This document shows, one piece after another, positions 19,620 through 28,101 of a DNA stretch of 64,000 nt. The number at the start of each line of letters is the position of its first letter. Position 1 is the first letter of the stretch. A model generated the notes under the pieces. The model was not told the DNA's origin, searched no databases, and was given only the letters and a program-made list of their open reading frames with translations. Location of the stretch: positions 62,001 through 126,000 of the forward strand of contig DATJRY010000021.1 in the NCBI GenBank assembly GCA_035504415.1. The letters run 5' to 3'. Source of the DNA: Candidatus Sulfotelmatobacter sp. GTDB lineage: Bacteria > Vulcanimicrobiota > Vulcanimicrobiia > Vulcanimicrobiales > Vulcanimicrobiaceae. The translations under genes were made by a program, and so were the position numbers.

Positions 19620-22013
19620 ATGGCTCGCGTCCGACGCAAGACCAGCGCGGCGACGCGTTGGAACCTGGAGATCGCCGGCATCCTGGCGCTCGGGTTCGCG
19701 CTCCTCTTGGGGATCGCGCTGGTCGCGCCGCCGTCGCGAACGGGGATCGTCGGCGCGTCGACGGCCTCGCTGCTGCACGTGCTGTTCGGTGCGGCCGCCG
19801 GATTGTTCGTGCTGCTGATCGCGCTGATCGCCGCGATCGTGTTCCTCGAGATCAACGTGCCGCGCACGATCGCGACGCTGGGCGGCGCCGCGTGCGCGTA
19901 CTTCCTCATCGCCGACGTCGCGATCGCCGCGGCCGGACGCGCCGGCGGACGCGTCGGCAACGCGCTCGAGCACGGCGTGCGCGCGCTGCTCGGCGACACC
20001 GGGCTATGGGTGCTGCTGTGCGTCGCCACCGTCGCGCTGACGGTCGCGATCACCGGCGTCTCGCTCAAGAAAGTCATCGGTTGGGTGGTGGCGCGGTTCG
20101 CGGCGCTCCGCGCGCAGCGGGCAGCCGAACGCCCGGCGGCGGAGCCGCCGAAGTCGTTGCGCGAAGCCTTCCACCTGCCCGCGTCGCTCGCGCGGACGTC
20201 GGCGCCGCCGGCGCTCGGCGAGATCCCCGTCCCCACGCAAACCGTCGTCCCGCCGCCGCCGCTGCGTTTCTACGACGAGCCGGTCGACGAAGACGAGTTC
20301 GACGACGACGAGTACGAGGGCGAGGACGAGTACGACGACGAGGAGCTCGACGAGGACGAGCTCGAGGACGAGGTCGACGACGAGGAGATCGACGACGAAG
20401 ACGACCTCGAGGACGACGAGGACGAGGACGAACCGTCGGACGAGCCCGAGGAAGACGAGTTCGACGACGTCGAGACGGGCGTCGAGGACGAGCTGCTGGC
20501 GCCGGCGCTGATCGGTGCCGCGGTCAGCGGCGAGTACGAGCCGGTCGCGCGCCGCGTCTACAAGCTCCCCGACCTCACCCTCTTCGACGCGCCGCAGGCG
20601 CAGAAGAACGACGACACCAACCGTGGCCACGTCCTCGAGGACACGCTGGCCTCGTTCGGCGTCGGCGCGAAGGTGACGCACATCGAGCGTGGTCCCTCGA
20701 TCACGCGCTACGAGCTCAAGCCCGAGCGCGGCGTCAAGATCTCGCGCATCTCCTCGCTGGCCGACGACCTCGCGCTGGCGCTGGCGGCGACCTCGGTGCG
20801 CATCGAGGCGCCGATCCCGGGCAAATCGGCGGTCGGGATCGAGGTGCCCAACACCAGCGTCTCGGTCGTCGCGATCCGCGAGATCCTCGAGAACATCCCC
20901 AAGGGCGTGCCGCCGCTCTCGATGGCGCTCGGCAAGGACATCACCGGCCGGCCGGTCTTCGGCGACCTCGGCAAGATGCCGCACTTGCTGGTCGCCGGCG
21001 CGACCGGCGCCGGCAAGTCCGTCTGCCTGAACTGCATCATCGCCTCGCTGCTCTACACGGCGACGCCCGATCAGCTCGAGCTGTTGATGATCGACCCCAA
21101 GCGGGTCGAGCTGACCGTCTACAACGGCATCCCGCACCTCAAGAACGAGGTCATCACCGATCCGTCGCTGGCCGCCGGGGCGCTGGCGATGATCACGCGC
21201 GAGATGGATCAGCGCTACGAGCGCTTCGCCAAGGCCGGCGTACGCAAGATCGAGGAATACAACGCCAAGTTCCCCGACGAGACGCTGCCGTATATCGTCG
21301 TCGTCATCGACGAGCTGGCCGACCTGATGCTGGTCGCGCCGGCCAAGGTCGAGATGCTGATCATGCGTCTTGCTCAGCTGGCGCGCGCGACCGGCATCCA
21401 CTTGGTCGTGGCGACGCAGCGGCCGTCGGTCGACGTCATCACCGGCCTGATCAAGGCCAACATCCCATCGCGCATCGCCTTCGCCGTCTCCTCGCAGGTC
21501 GACTCGCGCACGATCCTCGACATGGGCGGCGCGGAGCGGCTGCTCGGGCGCGGCGACATGCTGTACTTGCCGATCGACGCGCCCAAGCCGATCCGCACCC
21601 AGGGCGCGTTCATCAACGGCGCCGAGATCGAGCGGCTGGTGGAGTTCTGGAAGCGTCAGGCCAAACCCGACGATCACAAGGCGATGGAGATCGTCCCGAT
21701 CCGCGAGGACGACGAGCGCGGCGGCAACGGCGAGCGCAAAGTCGACGACCTCTGGTACGACGCCTCCAAGTTCTTGCTCGACGCGCGCGTCGCCAAGGGT
21801 GACGCCGGCGTCGGCTCGACGGCCGCGCTGCAAGCGCGCTTCTCGATCGGTCACCCGCGCGCCGTCCGGCTGATGCGTCAGCTCGAAGAGTTCGGCATCG
21901 TCGGCCCCAACGAGGGCACCAAGCCGCGCAACGTCGTCATCGAGTCGCCGGCCGACCTCGAGCGCATCGCCGATCGCATCGGCAAGCCGCCGCAGCAAGA
22001 CCTCTTCGCCTAG
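19620..22013 (+). CDS. ftsK: FtsK/SpoIIIE-type DNA translocase with very acidic linker
   Basis: 797 aa motor that pumps chromosome termini through the division septum. Four hydrophobic helices lie in residues 15-165. A linker follows with an extraordinary acidic block at residues 218-292 (54 of 75 residues are Asp or Glu, with no Lys or Arg). The FtsK alpha/beta motor has Walker A GATGAGKS near 460-467, the VVIDELADLM Walker B region, and a C-terminal gamma winged helix (RAVRLMRQLEEFGIVGPNEG) that reads polar DNA sequences. The open frame extends upstream to 19461, but ATG 19620 is just after GGGGA and avoids the divergent promoter area. Confidence 0.95.
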   Translation: MARVRRKTSAATRWNLEIAGILALGFALLLGIALVAPPSRTGIVGASTASLLHVLFGAAAGLFVLLIALIAAIVFLEINVPRTIATLGGAACAYFLIADVAIAAAGRAGGRVGNALEHGVRALLGDTGLWVLLCVATVALTVAITGVSLKKVIGWVVARFAALRAQRAAERPAAEPPKSLREAFHLPASLARTSAPPALGEIPVPTQTVVPPPPLRFYDEPVDEDEFDDDEYEGEDEYDDEELDEDELEDEVDDEEIDDEDDLEDDEDEDEPSDEPEEDEFDDVETGVEDELLAPALIGAAVSGEYEPVARRVYKLPDLTLFDAPQAQKNDDTNRGHVLEDTLASFGVGAKVTHIERGPSITRYELKPERGVKISRISSLADDLALALAATSVRIEAPIPGKSAVGIEVPNTSVSVVAIREILENIPKGVPPLSMALGKDITGRPVFGDLGKMPHLLVAGATGAGKSVCLNCIIASLLYTATPDQLELLMIDPKRVELTVYNGIPHLKNEVITDPSLAAGALAMITREMDQRYERFAKAGVRKIEEYNAKFPDETLPYIVVVIDELADLMLVAPAKVEMLIMRLAQLARATGIHLVVATQRPSVDVITGLIKANIPSRIAFAVSSQVDSRTILDMGGAERLLGRGDMLYLPIDAPKPIRTQGAFINGAEIERLVEFWKRQAKPDDHKAMEIVPIREDDERGGNGERKVDDLWYDASKFLLDARVAKGDAGVGSTAALQARFSIGHPRAVRLMRQLEEFGIVGPNEGTKPRNVVIESPADLERIADRIGKPPQQDLFA

Positions 22014-22015
22014 CG

Positions 22016-22624
22016 ATGCCCGCGCTGCGCTTCCTGGGCATCGCGCTGGTCGCGGCGGCCCTCTACGCGTGGCTCGGCGTCACGGTATCGCATGCGCCGC
22101 CGACGGGAATCGACGTCGTGGGCGCCGCGCTGTCGGGCGAGGCCGTACACGTGGCGCTCGTGTTCACGGCGTCGTGCTGGTTCCCGGTGCTGATCGGCTT
22201 CGGCGTCGTCGGTTTGGTCGTCGCGTACTTCGCGCCCTCGTGGCGCGAACGGATCTTCACCTCGGTCCTGACGACGCTCGTCTTTTGGAAGGTCAGCGAT
22301 TTCCTCAAAGACGTCTTCCATCGCCCGCGGCCGCCGGACTGGCACCTGATCCACGAGACGTCCTGGTCCTACTCGAGCGGCCACGCGATGTTCGCGACCA
22401 TCGTCTATTGGTTGTGGGCCTACTTCGTGTGGAACAGCGCGCTGCCGCGCGCCGTGCGGATCACGGTCGCGCCGCTCTTGGCGCTGTGGGGCTGCGGCGT
22501 GATCTGGTCGCGGCTCGCGCTGGGCGCGCACTACGTGACCGACCTCGCCGGCGGGGTGCTGCTGGGCATCGTCGCGCTCTCGCTCGGCGCCGCGGCGCGC
22601 GCGACGTTGCCCGTCCGCCGTTAG
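22016..22624 (+). CDS. PAP2 superfamily membrane phosphatase
   Basis: 202 aa integral membrane protein, five to six helices. The three phosphatase motifs are present: K-x6-RP in KDVFHRPRP, SSGH in SYSSGHAMF, and SR-x5-H-x3-D in SRLALGAHYVTD. Likely removes a phosphate from a lipid phosphate such as undecaprenyl pyrophosphate or phosphatidic acid at the outer membrane leaflet. It starts 3 nt after the ftsK stop, so it is probably co-transcribed, and its stop overlaps the convergent amidase stop. Confidence 0.88.
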   Translation: MPALRFLGIALVAAALYAWLGVTVSHAPPTGIDVVGAALSGEAVHVALVFTASCWFPVLIGFGVVGLVVAYFAPSWRERIFTSVLTTLVFWKVSDFLKDVFHRPRPPDWHLIHETSWSYSSGHAMFATIVYWLWAYFVWNSALPRAVRITVAPLLALWGCGVIWSRLALGAHYVTDLAGGVLLGIVALSLGAAARATLPVRR

Positions 22625-24009
22625 AGCGGCGGGCGCTTGCGGTGGAAGTCGGTCGCGCGCTGATATTTGGCGCCCAGCGCCGCGAGCGCGGCTTCGCTCC
22701 AGCCTTTTCCGAGCAGCGCGAACGACGTCGGGAGGCCGTGCTGGCCGAAGCCGTTGGGCATCGCCAGCGCCGGCAGACCTGCGGCGTTGCCCGGTGAGAT
22801 CAGCGAGGGCGAGCTGCCGTACTTGGGATAGGCTTTGTCGAACGGGACGCCGATCGGGAAGGTGACGGTGTCGAGCGTCGGCGAGACGACTGCGTCGTAG
22901 CCGGCCATCGCCGTCTCGAGCGCGGCGTTGAGCTTGGCGCGCTGGCGCTGCGCGTCGATGTAGTCGACCGCCGGCGTGGCGTAGGCGACGTATCCGCCGA
23001 GCTTGTCTTGTGTGTTGCGCAGCTGGCGCGAGCGACCCGATTCGATCAGGTCGCGGAACGCGGCCGCGCCTTCGGCGTTGACGATCGTGCCGACGAGCGG
23101 CTCCCACGGCCCTTTCGGCAGCGCGACCTCGCCGGCCAGGTCGCACAGCTCACCGAGCGTCTTCAGCGTGGCGCGAAAGTTGGCGGCGACCTCGGGCATC
23201 GCGCCTTTGGTCGCGTTGCGGAGCACGGCGACGCGCAACGGTCGGCGCGGGACCGCCAGCGGCGCGTCGACCGCCGTCGGGTCATGCGGATCGCTGCCCG
23301 CGATCGCCGCGAGGACGACCTGCGTATCGCGCGCGCTGCGCGCCATCGGGCCGAGCTTGTCGAGCGTCCAGCACAGCGCCATCGCGCCGTGGCGTGAGAC
23401 GCGGCCGTAGCTGGGCCGCAAGCCGGTGATGCCGCAGGCCGTCGACGGAAACAGGATCGAGCCCGACGTCTCCGACCCGATCGCGAAGCCGACCAGACCC
23501 GCGCTGACCGCGATCCCCGAGCCGCTCGAGGAGCCGCCGCTCCAAAACTCGCGGTTCCACGGCGTGCGGCCGGGACCGGTGAACGACGCATCGGCGTCGT
23601 CGTAGCCGAAACCGCCCGCCAGCTCGACCATCGCGAGCTTCGCCAAGAGCACCGCGCCGGCGTCGCTGAGCTTGCGCACCACGGTCGCGTCGAAGGCGAA
23701 GCGCTGCGAGCGGTACGGCTGCGCGCCCCAGGTGGTCGGCGCGTCGGGCGTCGCCAGCAGATCCTTCACGCCGTAGGGGATGCCGTGCAGCGGGCTGCGC
23801 ACGACGCCGCGCGCGCGCTCGCGGTCGGCCCGCCGCGCTTCGCGGCGGGCGCGCTCGTGCAGGATCGTCACCACGCCGTTGTAGACCGGCCCGTACCGTT
23901 CGAGCCGCGCGAGGTAGAGGTTCGTTAGCTCCAGCGACGAGACGCGCTTCGCGCCGAGCAGCCGCTGCAGCTCGACGACGTCGGCGTAGGCCAGATCCTC
24001 GTCGGTCAT
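22621..24009 (-). CDS. Amidase signature-family hydrolase, no signal peptide of its own
   Basis: 462 aa. The amidase-signature domain shows the catalytic Lys in GIPYGVKDLL (K82), the Ser-rich loop SGGSSSGSG (cis-Ser about S160/S161) and the nucleophile Ser in GSETSGSI (about S184), so the Ser-Ser-Lys triad looks complete. The start ATG overlaps the stop of the upstream small ORF as ATGA. The N-terminal EDLAYADVVELQRLLGAKRV matches the region that in many exported amidases follows an N-terminal leader module; here that module is on a separate ORF (24006-24332). Substrate unknown; a GatA role is unlikely because no gatB or gatC is near. Confidence 0.88.
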   Translation of the reverse strand: MTDEDLAYADVVELQRLLGAKRVSSLELTNLYLARLERYGPVYNGVVTILHERARREARRADRERARGVVRSPLHGIPYGVKDLLATPDAPTTWGAQPYRSQRFAFDATVVRKLSDAGAVLLAKLAMVELAGGFGYDDADASFTGPGRTPWNREFWSGGSSSGSGIAVSAGLVGFAIGSETSGSILFPSTACGITGLRPSYGRVSRHGAMALCWTLDKLGPMARSARDTQVVLAAIAGSDPHDPTAVDAPLAVPRRPLRVAVLRNATKGAMPEVAANFRATLKTLGELCDLAGEVALPKGPWEPLVGTIVNAEGAAAFRDLIESGRSRQLRNTQDKLGGYVAYATPAVDYIDAQRQRAKLNAALETAMAGYDAVVSPTLDTVTFPIGVPFDKAYPKYGSSPSLISPGNAAGLPALAMPNGFGQHGLPTSFALLGKGWSEAALAALGAKYQRATDFHRKRPPL

Positions 24010-24332
24010 CGCGGCCCCGCCACGCGAAAGCGCGTGACCGGTTCGTCGGCGTTGCGCAGCGCGGTCGCGCGGTGGGGGTTGAGCACCGGCCCGGCAGCGT
24101 TCGCGTCGATGCCGCGCGCGATGGTCTCGATCTCGGCGTCGCTGAGGTGCGGATCGAAGCGCCGCATCGTGGCGGCGACCGCGAGCGCCACGGCCGACGG
24201 CGGCTGCGCCGGCGACGCCGAGGGCCGGGGAAGGGTCGGCGCCGCCGTCGATTGCGCATCGGCGGTACCGGTCAACAAAAGGGTCGTCGCGACGCCGGAT
24301 ACCGCGCCGAGAAAGCTCCGCCGATCAGCCAT
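24006..24332 (-). CDS. Small exported protein with Tat-like signal, probable split N-terminus of the amidase
   Basis: 108 aa. It starts MADRRSFLGAVSGVATTLLL, a twin-arginine-like signal (DRRSFLG then a hydrophobic stretch and ADA), then a Pro/Ala-rich linker and a helix plus HLSDAEIETIARGID, ending DEPVTRFRV. The last part resembles the short segment that precedes the catalytic domain in single-chain secreted amidases (from memory of the family, not checked). Its TGA overlaps the amidase ATG by ATGA. It is either a genuine two-gene arrangement or a frameshifted single gene. Confidence 0.6.
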   Translation of the reverse strand: MADRRSFLGAVSGVATTLLLTGTADAQSTAAPTLPRPSASPAQPPSAVALAVAATMRRFDPHLSDAEIETIARGIDANAAGPVLNPHRATALRNADEPVTRFRVAGPR

Positions 24333-24392
24333 GCCTTCCCCTTCGCACATCCCCGCGAGGCCTCCGGCCGCCGGACGGGGTACGAAGACGGT

Positions 24393-25037
24393 ATGGAAAG
24401 CTCGGTCGCGCGGCTCGATTGCGAGCGCCGTGAGCGCACCGGCGTTCCCGAGGTGATCTTCGCCGCCGGGAAGACGCTGGAGCAGAACATCGCCTTGGTC
24501 GGCGCGCTGTACGCGCGCACCGGCTTCGCTTTGGCGACGCGCATTCCGGCCGAGCAGCGGGCGCCGTTGGCGGCCGCTTATCCCGATGCCGTGCTCGACG
24601 AGGTCGCCGGCGCGCTGCGGCGCGGCGCGTTGCCGCGCACCCGCCAACGGGTCGCCGTCGTCTGCGCCGGAACCTCCGATCTGCCGGTCGCGCGCGAAGC
24701 GGCCTTCACGCTCGACGCGCTCGGCGAGGACGTCCTGCAGGCGACCGACGTCGGCGTCGCCGGCGTGCATCGGTTGTTCGACGTCCTCGACGACGTGCGG
24801 GCCTGCCGCGCGGTGATCGTCGTCGCCGGGATGGAGGGCGCGTTGCCCAGCGTCGTCGCCGGTTTGGTCACCGCGCCGGTCGTCGCGGTCCCGACCAGCG
24901 TCGGCTACGGCGCCGCCTTCGAAGGGATGGCGGCGCTGCTCGGGATGCTGACGGCGTGCGCGCCGGGCATCGGCGTCGTCAACATCGACAACGGCTTCGG
25001 CGCCGCCGCGCTCGCGCACAAGATCGTCTGCGCATGA
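24393..25037 (+). CDS. larB: Nickel-pincer cofactor biosynthesis protein LarB
   Basis: 214 aa, carboxylates and hydrolyses nicotinic acid adenine dinucleotide to pyridinium-3,5-biscarboxylic acid mononucleotide. The AIR-carboxylase-like fold shows VPEVIFAAGKT, CAGTSDLPVAREA, DVGVAGVHRL, VVAGMEGALPSVV and PTSVGYG, all typical of LarB. The N-terminus is shorter than in many homologues (the conserved R-x2-RTG-x-PEVIF begins near residue 13). Upstream codons in frame would read into the 60-bp divergent gap, so the short ATG form is preferred. First gene of larB-larC-larE. Confidence 0.9.
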   Translation: MESSVARLDCERRERTGVPEVIFAAGKTLEQNIALVGALYARTGFALATRIPAEQRAPLAAAYPDAVLDEVAGALRRGALPRTRQRVAVVCAGTSDLPVAREAAFTLDALGEDVLQATDVGVAGVHRLFDVLDDVRACRAVIVVAGMEGALPSVVAGLVTAPVVAVPTSVGYGAAFEGMAALLGMLTACAPGIGVVNIDNGFGAAALAHKIVCA

Positions 25038-26263
25038 CCGCGTCGACGCGCGTCGCCTACGTCGAGATGATCGGTGGCGCGGCCGGCGACATGCTGTTGG
25101 CGGCCTTCTTGGACGCCGGCCTCGACGCAACGGCGCTCGAAACGGCGCTGCGCGGCGTCGTCGCCGACGGTTGGAGCTTCACGCCGGAACGGGTCGTCAA
25201 GCGCGGCATCGCCGCCACCTACGCGCGACTGGTCGTGCCCGGCGAAGACGGCGCGCCCGATCACGATCACCACCATCACCGCGGACCGCGCCGCACGCTG
25301 GCCGACGTGTTGGCGATCGTCGAACGCAGCGGGTTGACGCCGCGCCAGCGCGAGCGCGCGAGCCGCGTCTACCGGCGGCTCGCCGAAGCGGAAGCGCGCG
25401 TCCACGGCGTCGACGTCGACCGCATCCACTTCCACGAGATCGGGCAGATCGACGCGATCCTCGACGTGGCCGCGTTCTGCGTCGCGCTCGACCTGCTGGA
25501 GATCGACGAGGTGCGCTGCTCGGCGTTCCCGATCGGACACGGCACGATCCGCATGGAACACGGCACCTATCCGAACCCGCCGCCGGCGACGGCCGAGCTG
25601 CTGCGCGGCTGGCCCACCCACGCGGTCGACGTCGCCGGCGAGCTGGTGACGACGACGGCGGCCGCGATCCTGACGACGCTCGCCGCGCCGGGCGGCCGTC
25701 CGGACGTGGTCGTCGAGCGCATCGGCTACGGCGCGGGGACGAGCGACTTCTCCGTCCCCAACGTGACGCGCGTCTCGATCGGGACGCTGACCGCCGCCGC
25801 GGCGCCGCCGGACGCCGAGCGCGACGAGATCGTCGTGCTGGAAGCGAACGTCGACGACCTCGCGCCGCAGCACTTCGAGCTCGCGCTCGAACGGATCTTC
25901 GCGGCCGGCGCGCGCGACGCGTGGCTGACGCCGATCGTGATGAAGAAAGGCCGCCCCGCGATCTTGCTCTCCGCCATCGCCGATCCGTCGGCCGAGGACG
26001 CCGTCGCTCGCGCGATCCTGCGCGAGACGACGACGATCGGCGTGCGCGTGCGCACCCAACGCCGCTACGTCTTGCCGCGCCGCATCGTGACGATCGAAAC
26101 CGCCTACGGTCCGGTGCGCGTCAAAGAGGTCTCACTCGACGGCACCGTGCGCGCGCAGCCCGAGCACGACGACCTGGTGCGCATCGCGCGCGAGCGCGGC
26201 GTACCGCTGCCCGAGGTCGCGCGCACCGTCGCGCGCGCGATCGACGCCGGGGCGCGCGTATGA
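25034..26263 (+). CDS. larC: Nickel insertion protein LarC
   Basis: 409 aa. LarC uses CTP to insert nickel into the pincer nucleotide. It begins MTASTRVAYVEMIGGAAGDMLLAAFLDAG; a histidine-rich loop DHDHHHHRG (near residues 76-84) is the expected nickel-handling element. VHFHEIGQIDAI-like sequence, ATAELLRG and VLEANVDDLAPQHFE follow. A single uninterrupted ORF here contrasts with the frameshifted larC1/larC2 of Lactobacillus. The start overlaps the larB stop as ATGA. Confidence 0.92.
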   Translation: MTASTRVAYVEMIGGAAGDMLLAAFLDAGLDATALETALRGVVADGWSFTPERVVKRGIAATYARLVVPGEDGAPDHDHHHHRGPRRTLADVLAIVERSGLTPRQRERASRVYRRLAEAEARVHGVDVDRIHFHEIGQIDAILDVAAFCVALDLLEIDEVRCSAFPIGHGTIRMEHGTYPNPPPATAELLRGWPTHAVDVAGELVTTTAAAILTTLAAPGGRPDVVVERIGYGAGTSDFSVPNVTRVSIGTLTAAAAPPDAERDEIVVLEANVDDLAPQHFELALERIFAAGARDAWLTPIVMKKGRPAILLSAIADPSAEDAVARAILRETTTIGVRVRTQRRYVLPRRIVTIETAYGPVRVKEVSLDGTVRAQPEHDDLVRIARERGVPLPEVARTVARAIDAGARV

Positions 26264-27084
26264 TCGAAGCGGCCGCGACGCTGGCCGACAAGGAGGCGCG
26301 TCTGCGCGCGATCCTGCGCGAGCTGGACAGCTGCATCGTCGCCTTCTCGGGCGGCGTCGACTCGGCGCTGGTGCTGCACGTCGCCTCGCAGGAGCTGGGC
26401 GAACGCGCGATCGGGATCACCGCGCGCAGCGAGTCGCTGGCCGAGCGCGAGTACGCCGGCGCGCTGGACTTCGCGCAGACGACCGCCGCGCGGCACGAGG
26501 TCGTCGAGACGCGCGAGCTGGCCGATCCGAACTACGCGGCGAACCCGGCCGACCGCTGCTACTTCTGCAAGAGCGAGCTGTACGGGACGCTCGAGCGGAT
26601 CGCGCGCGAGCGCGGCGTCGCGGCCATCGTCGACGGCTTCAACCGCGACGACGACGGCGATTGGCGGCCGGGTCGCAAGGCCGCGCGCGAGCACGGGGTT
26701 CGCAGTCCGCTCCACGAGGCCGGCCTGACCAAAGCCGACGTGCGTGCGCTGGCCCGTTCGCTGGGGCTGGCCGTGTGGGACAAACCCGCGCTGGCGTGTC
26801 TGTCCTCGCGCTTCCCGCACGGCACGCCGATCACGCTCGAGCTGCTGCGCCAAGTCGACCGCGCCGAGCAGGCCGTCCACGACGCCGGCCTGCGCGCGTG
26901 CCGCGTGCGCCATCACGGCGAGCTGGCCCGCATCGAGGTGCCGCCGCCGGACATCGCCGCCGTCGCCGACCCCGCGCGGCGCGAACGCATCGTCGCCGGC
27001 GTGCGCGCCGCCGGCTACCGCTACGTGACCCTCGACCTCGGCGGCTACGCGACCGGCGGCGGCTTCAACGCGCCGATCGGCTAA
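26260..27084 (+). CDS. larE: Pincer cofactor sulfur transferase LarE
   Basis: 274 aa, PP-loop enzyme that adds the two sulfur atoms to the pincer precursor. The PP-loop is SGGVDSA (30-36). Three cysteines are notable: C100 and C103 in DRCYFCKSELY and C180 in ALACLSSRFPHG. In family members with three such cysteines an iron-sulfur cluster is thought to feed sulfur, instead of a single sacrificial cysteine, so this copy is probably of the cluster type (inference). Overlaps larC as ATGA and meets the Uma2 stop by 4 nt. No larA follows. Confidence 0.92.
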   Translation: MIEAAATLADKEARLRAILRELDSCIVAFSGGVDSALVLHVASQELGERAIGITARSESLAEREYAGALDFAQTTAARHEVVETRELADPNYAANPADRCYFCKSELYGTLERIARERGVAAIVDGFNRDDDGDWRPGRKAAREHGVRSPLHEAGLTKADVRALARSLGLAVWDKPALACLSSRFPHGTPITLELLRQVDRAEQAVHDAGLRACRVRHHGELARIEVPPPDIAAVADPARRERIVAGVRAAGYRYVTLDLGGYATGGGFNAPIG

Positions 27085-27620
27085 CGGCGCAGCCGCGCGA
27101 AGAACGCCTCGATGTCGAGGGTGAAGCCGGGCAGCGCATCGAGCGTCACGACTTCTCCGCTCCAGTAGGTACGCGACCCGGCGGCATCGTGGGTGGTGAC
27201 GGTCCGGCTTTTCGGGTTCACGACGACGACGGCCGACGTTCCCGCGGCGAGATAGGTGGCGATCTTGTGCGAGACGTCAGCCGGACGATCGTCGGGCGAC
27301 AATACCTCGACCGCAAGGGTCGGGGCACCGATCGGCACCTGCACCGCGTCGTCGGGCGCATCTTCCGCCAATGCCTCGTAGGAGAGATAGGCGACATCCG
27401 GAACCAGCGGACGGACGATCTCGCCGGGCGGAGCGATGCGGAAGCGCCACTCCGTGCCGACCCGGCCGCACCGACCCGCATCCGCCCAATCCGCCAGCGC
27501 GCTGAACAGCAGGCCTTGCAGCCGCGCGTGATCGTAGGTCGGGCTCACTTTTTGCAGCGCCCGGCCGCGGACCCACTCGGTCTCCGGCTTGGTTTCCGGC
27601 AGAACGATCTCGTGCAGCAT
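27081..27620 (-). CDS. Uma2 family protein (DUF820), copy 1
   Basis: 179 aa, PD-(D/E)xK nuclease-fold protein. Visible family elements are VPDVAYLSYEAL, LAVEVLSPDDRP (Asp and Glu of the active site), HKIATYLAAG (Lys) and a late VVVVNPKSRTV strand. Its start LHEIVLPETKPETEW and RGRALQKVSPTYDHARLQ are identical in the copy at 31532-32071. Uma2 proteins are often present in many copies per genome; their natural function is unsettled. Convergent with larE. Confidence 0.88.
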   Translation of the reverse strand: MLHEIVLPETKPETEWVRGRALQKVSPTYDHARLQGLLFSALADWADAGRCGRVGTEWRFRIAPPGEIVRPLVPDVAYLSYEALAEDAPDDAVQVPIGAPTLAVEVLSPDDRPADVSHKIATYLAAGTSAVVVVNPKSRTVTTHDAAGSRTYWSGEVVTLDALPGFTLDIEAFFARLRR

Positions 27621-27703
27621 CTCACGTCACTCTATCACGCCGGTCACCCCGCCCGGCAAGAGTCGAGCGGCGAGGACCGCACGGGCGTCGAACCGGCGTG
27701 ATC

Positions 27704-27979
27704 GTGCCCCACACGATCCATGAGAAGACGAAGCTGCTCAACCGCGCGCGCCGGATCGGCGGGCAGGTCGACGCGATCGAGCGCGCGCTGGACGCCGAAA
27801 AGCCCTGCGGCGACATCCTCAACCTGATCGTCGCCGCCCGCGGCGCGATGAACGCGCTGATGGCCGAGCTGGTCGAGGAACACGTGCGCTCGCACCTGCT
27901 CTCGGGCGCCAAGCCCGGCTCCGCCCGTACGCAAGCCGCCGAAGAGCTGATCGACGTCGTCCGCGGCTACCTGAAGTAA
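27704..27979 (+). CDS. rcnR: RcnR-type metal-responsive repressor (CsoR/RcnR/FrmR family)
   Basis: 91 aa all-helical DNA-binding repressor. Two GTG starts are possible (27698 and 27704); 27704 gives MPHTIHEK, which places His at position 3 and lines up with E. coli RcnR (MSHTIRDK). With that start the metal ligands known for RcnR are all present at the same numbers: H3, C35 (EKPCGDIL), H60 and H64 (EEHVRSH). FrmR lacks H3 and H64, so nickel or cobalt sensing is more likely than formaldehyde. A perfect G-tract palindrome lies 20 nt downstream, before mgtC. The name is a family call and not a claim of orthology. Confidence 0.85.
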   Translation: MPHTIHEKTKLLNRARRIGGQVDAIERALDAEKPCGDILNLIVAARGAMNALMAELVEEHVRSHLLSGAKPGSARTQAAEELIDVVRGYLK

Positions 27980-27998
27980 GGGTCGCCTCACTTCCATG

Positions 27999-28023
27999 TA
28001 GGATACCCTAGGGGGGTATCCTA
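27999..28023. promoter_or_regulatory. Predicted RcnR/CsoR-type operator
   Basis: Perfect 10-bp inverted arms TAGGATACCC (27999-28008) and GGGTATCCTA (28014-28023) around TAGGG. The site contains a six-G run (28011-28016) next to A/T-flanked ends, the pattern of RcnR and CsoR operators (G/C tract within an inverted repeat). It lies between the repressor gene and the mgtC promoter, 10 bp upstream of the -35. Confidence 0.8.
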
Positions 28024-28032
28024 TTCTGAGGA

Positions 28033-28060
28033 TTGACTTACGGCGTCGACTGAGTATGAT
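28033..28060 (+). promoter_or_regulatory. Sigma70-type promoter for mgtC
   Basis: -35 TTGACT (28033-28038) and -10 TATGAT (28055-28060) with 16-bp spacing; the mgtC ATG is at 28102, so the predicted leader is about 35 nt. The adjacent operator gives a straightforward way for the repressor to control transcription. Confidence 0.7.
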
Positions 28061-28101
28061 TGGCGGGGCTCGCACGCGCGTGCCGGCTTTGGAGCCACCT
28101 T

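Noticed and set aside
20271-20495. GAC/GAG-rich block that looks like a DNA repeat
   Set aside because: It is in frame and codes for the acidic FtsK linker; not an array or CRISPR.
24393-27084. larBCE as evidence for lactate racemisation
   Set aside because: Without larA the cofactor client cannot be named.
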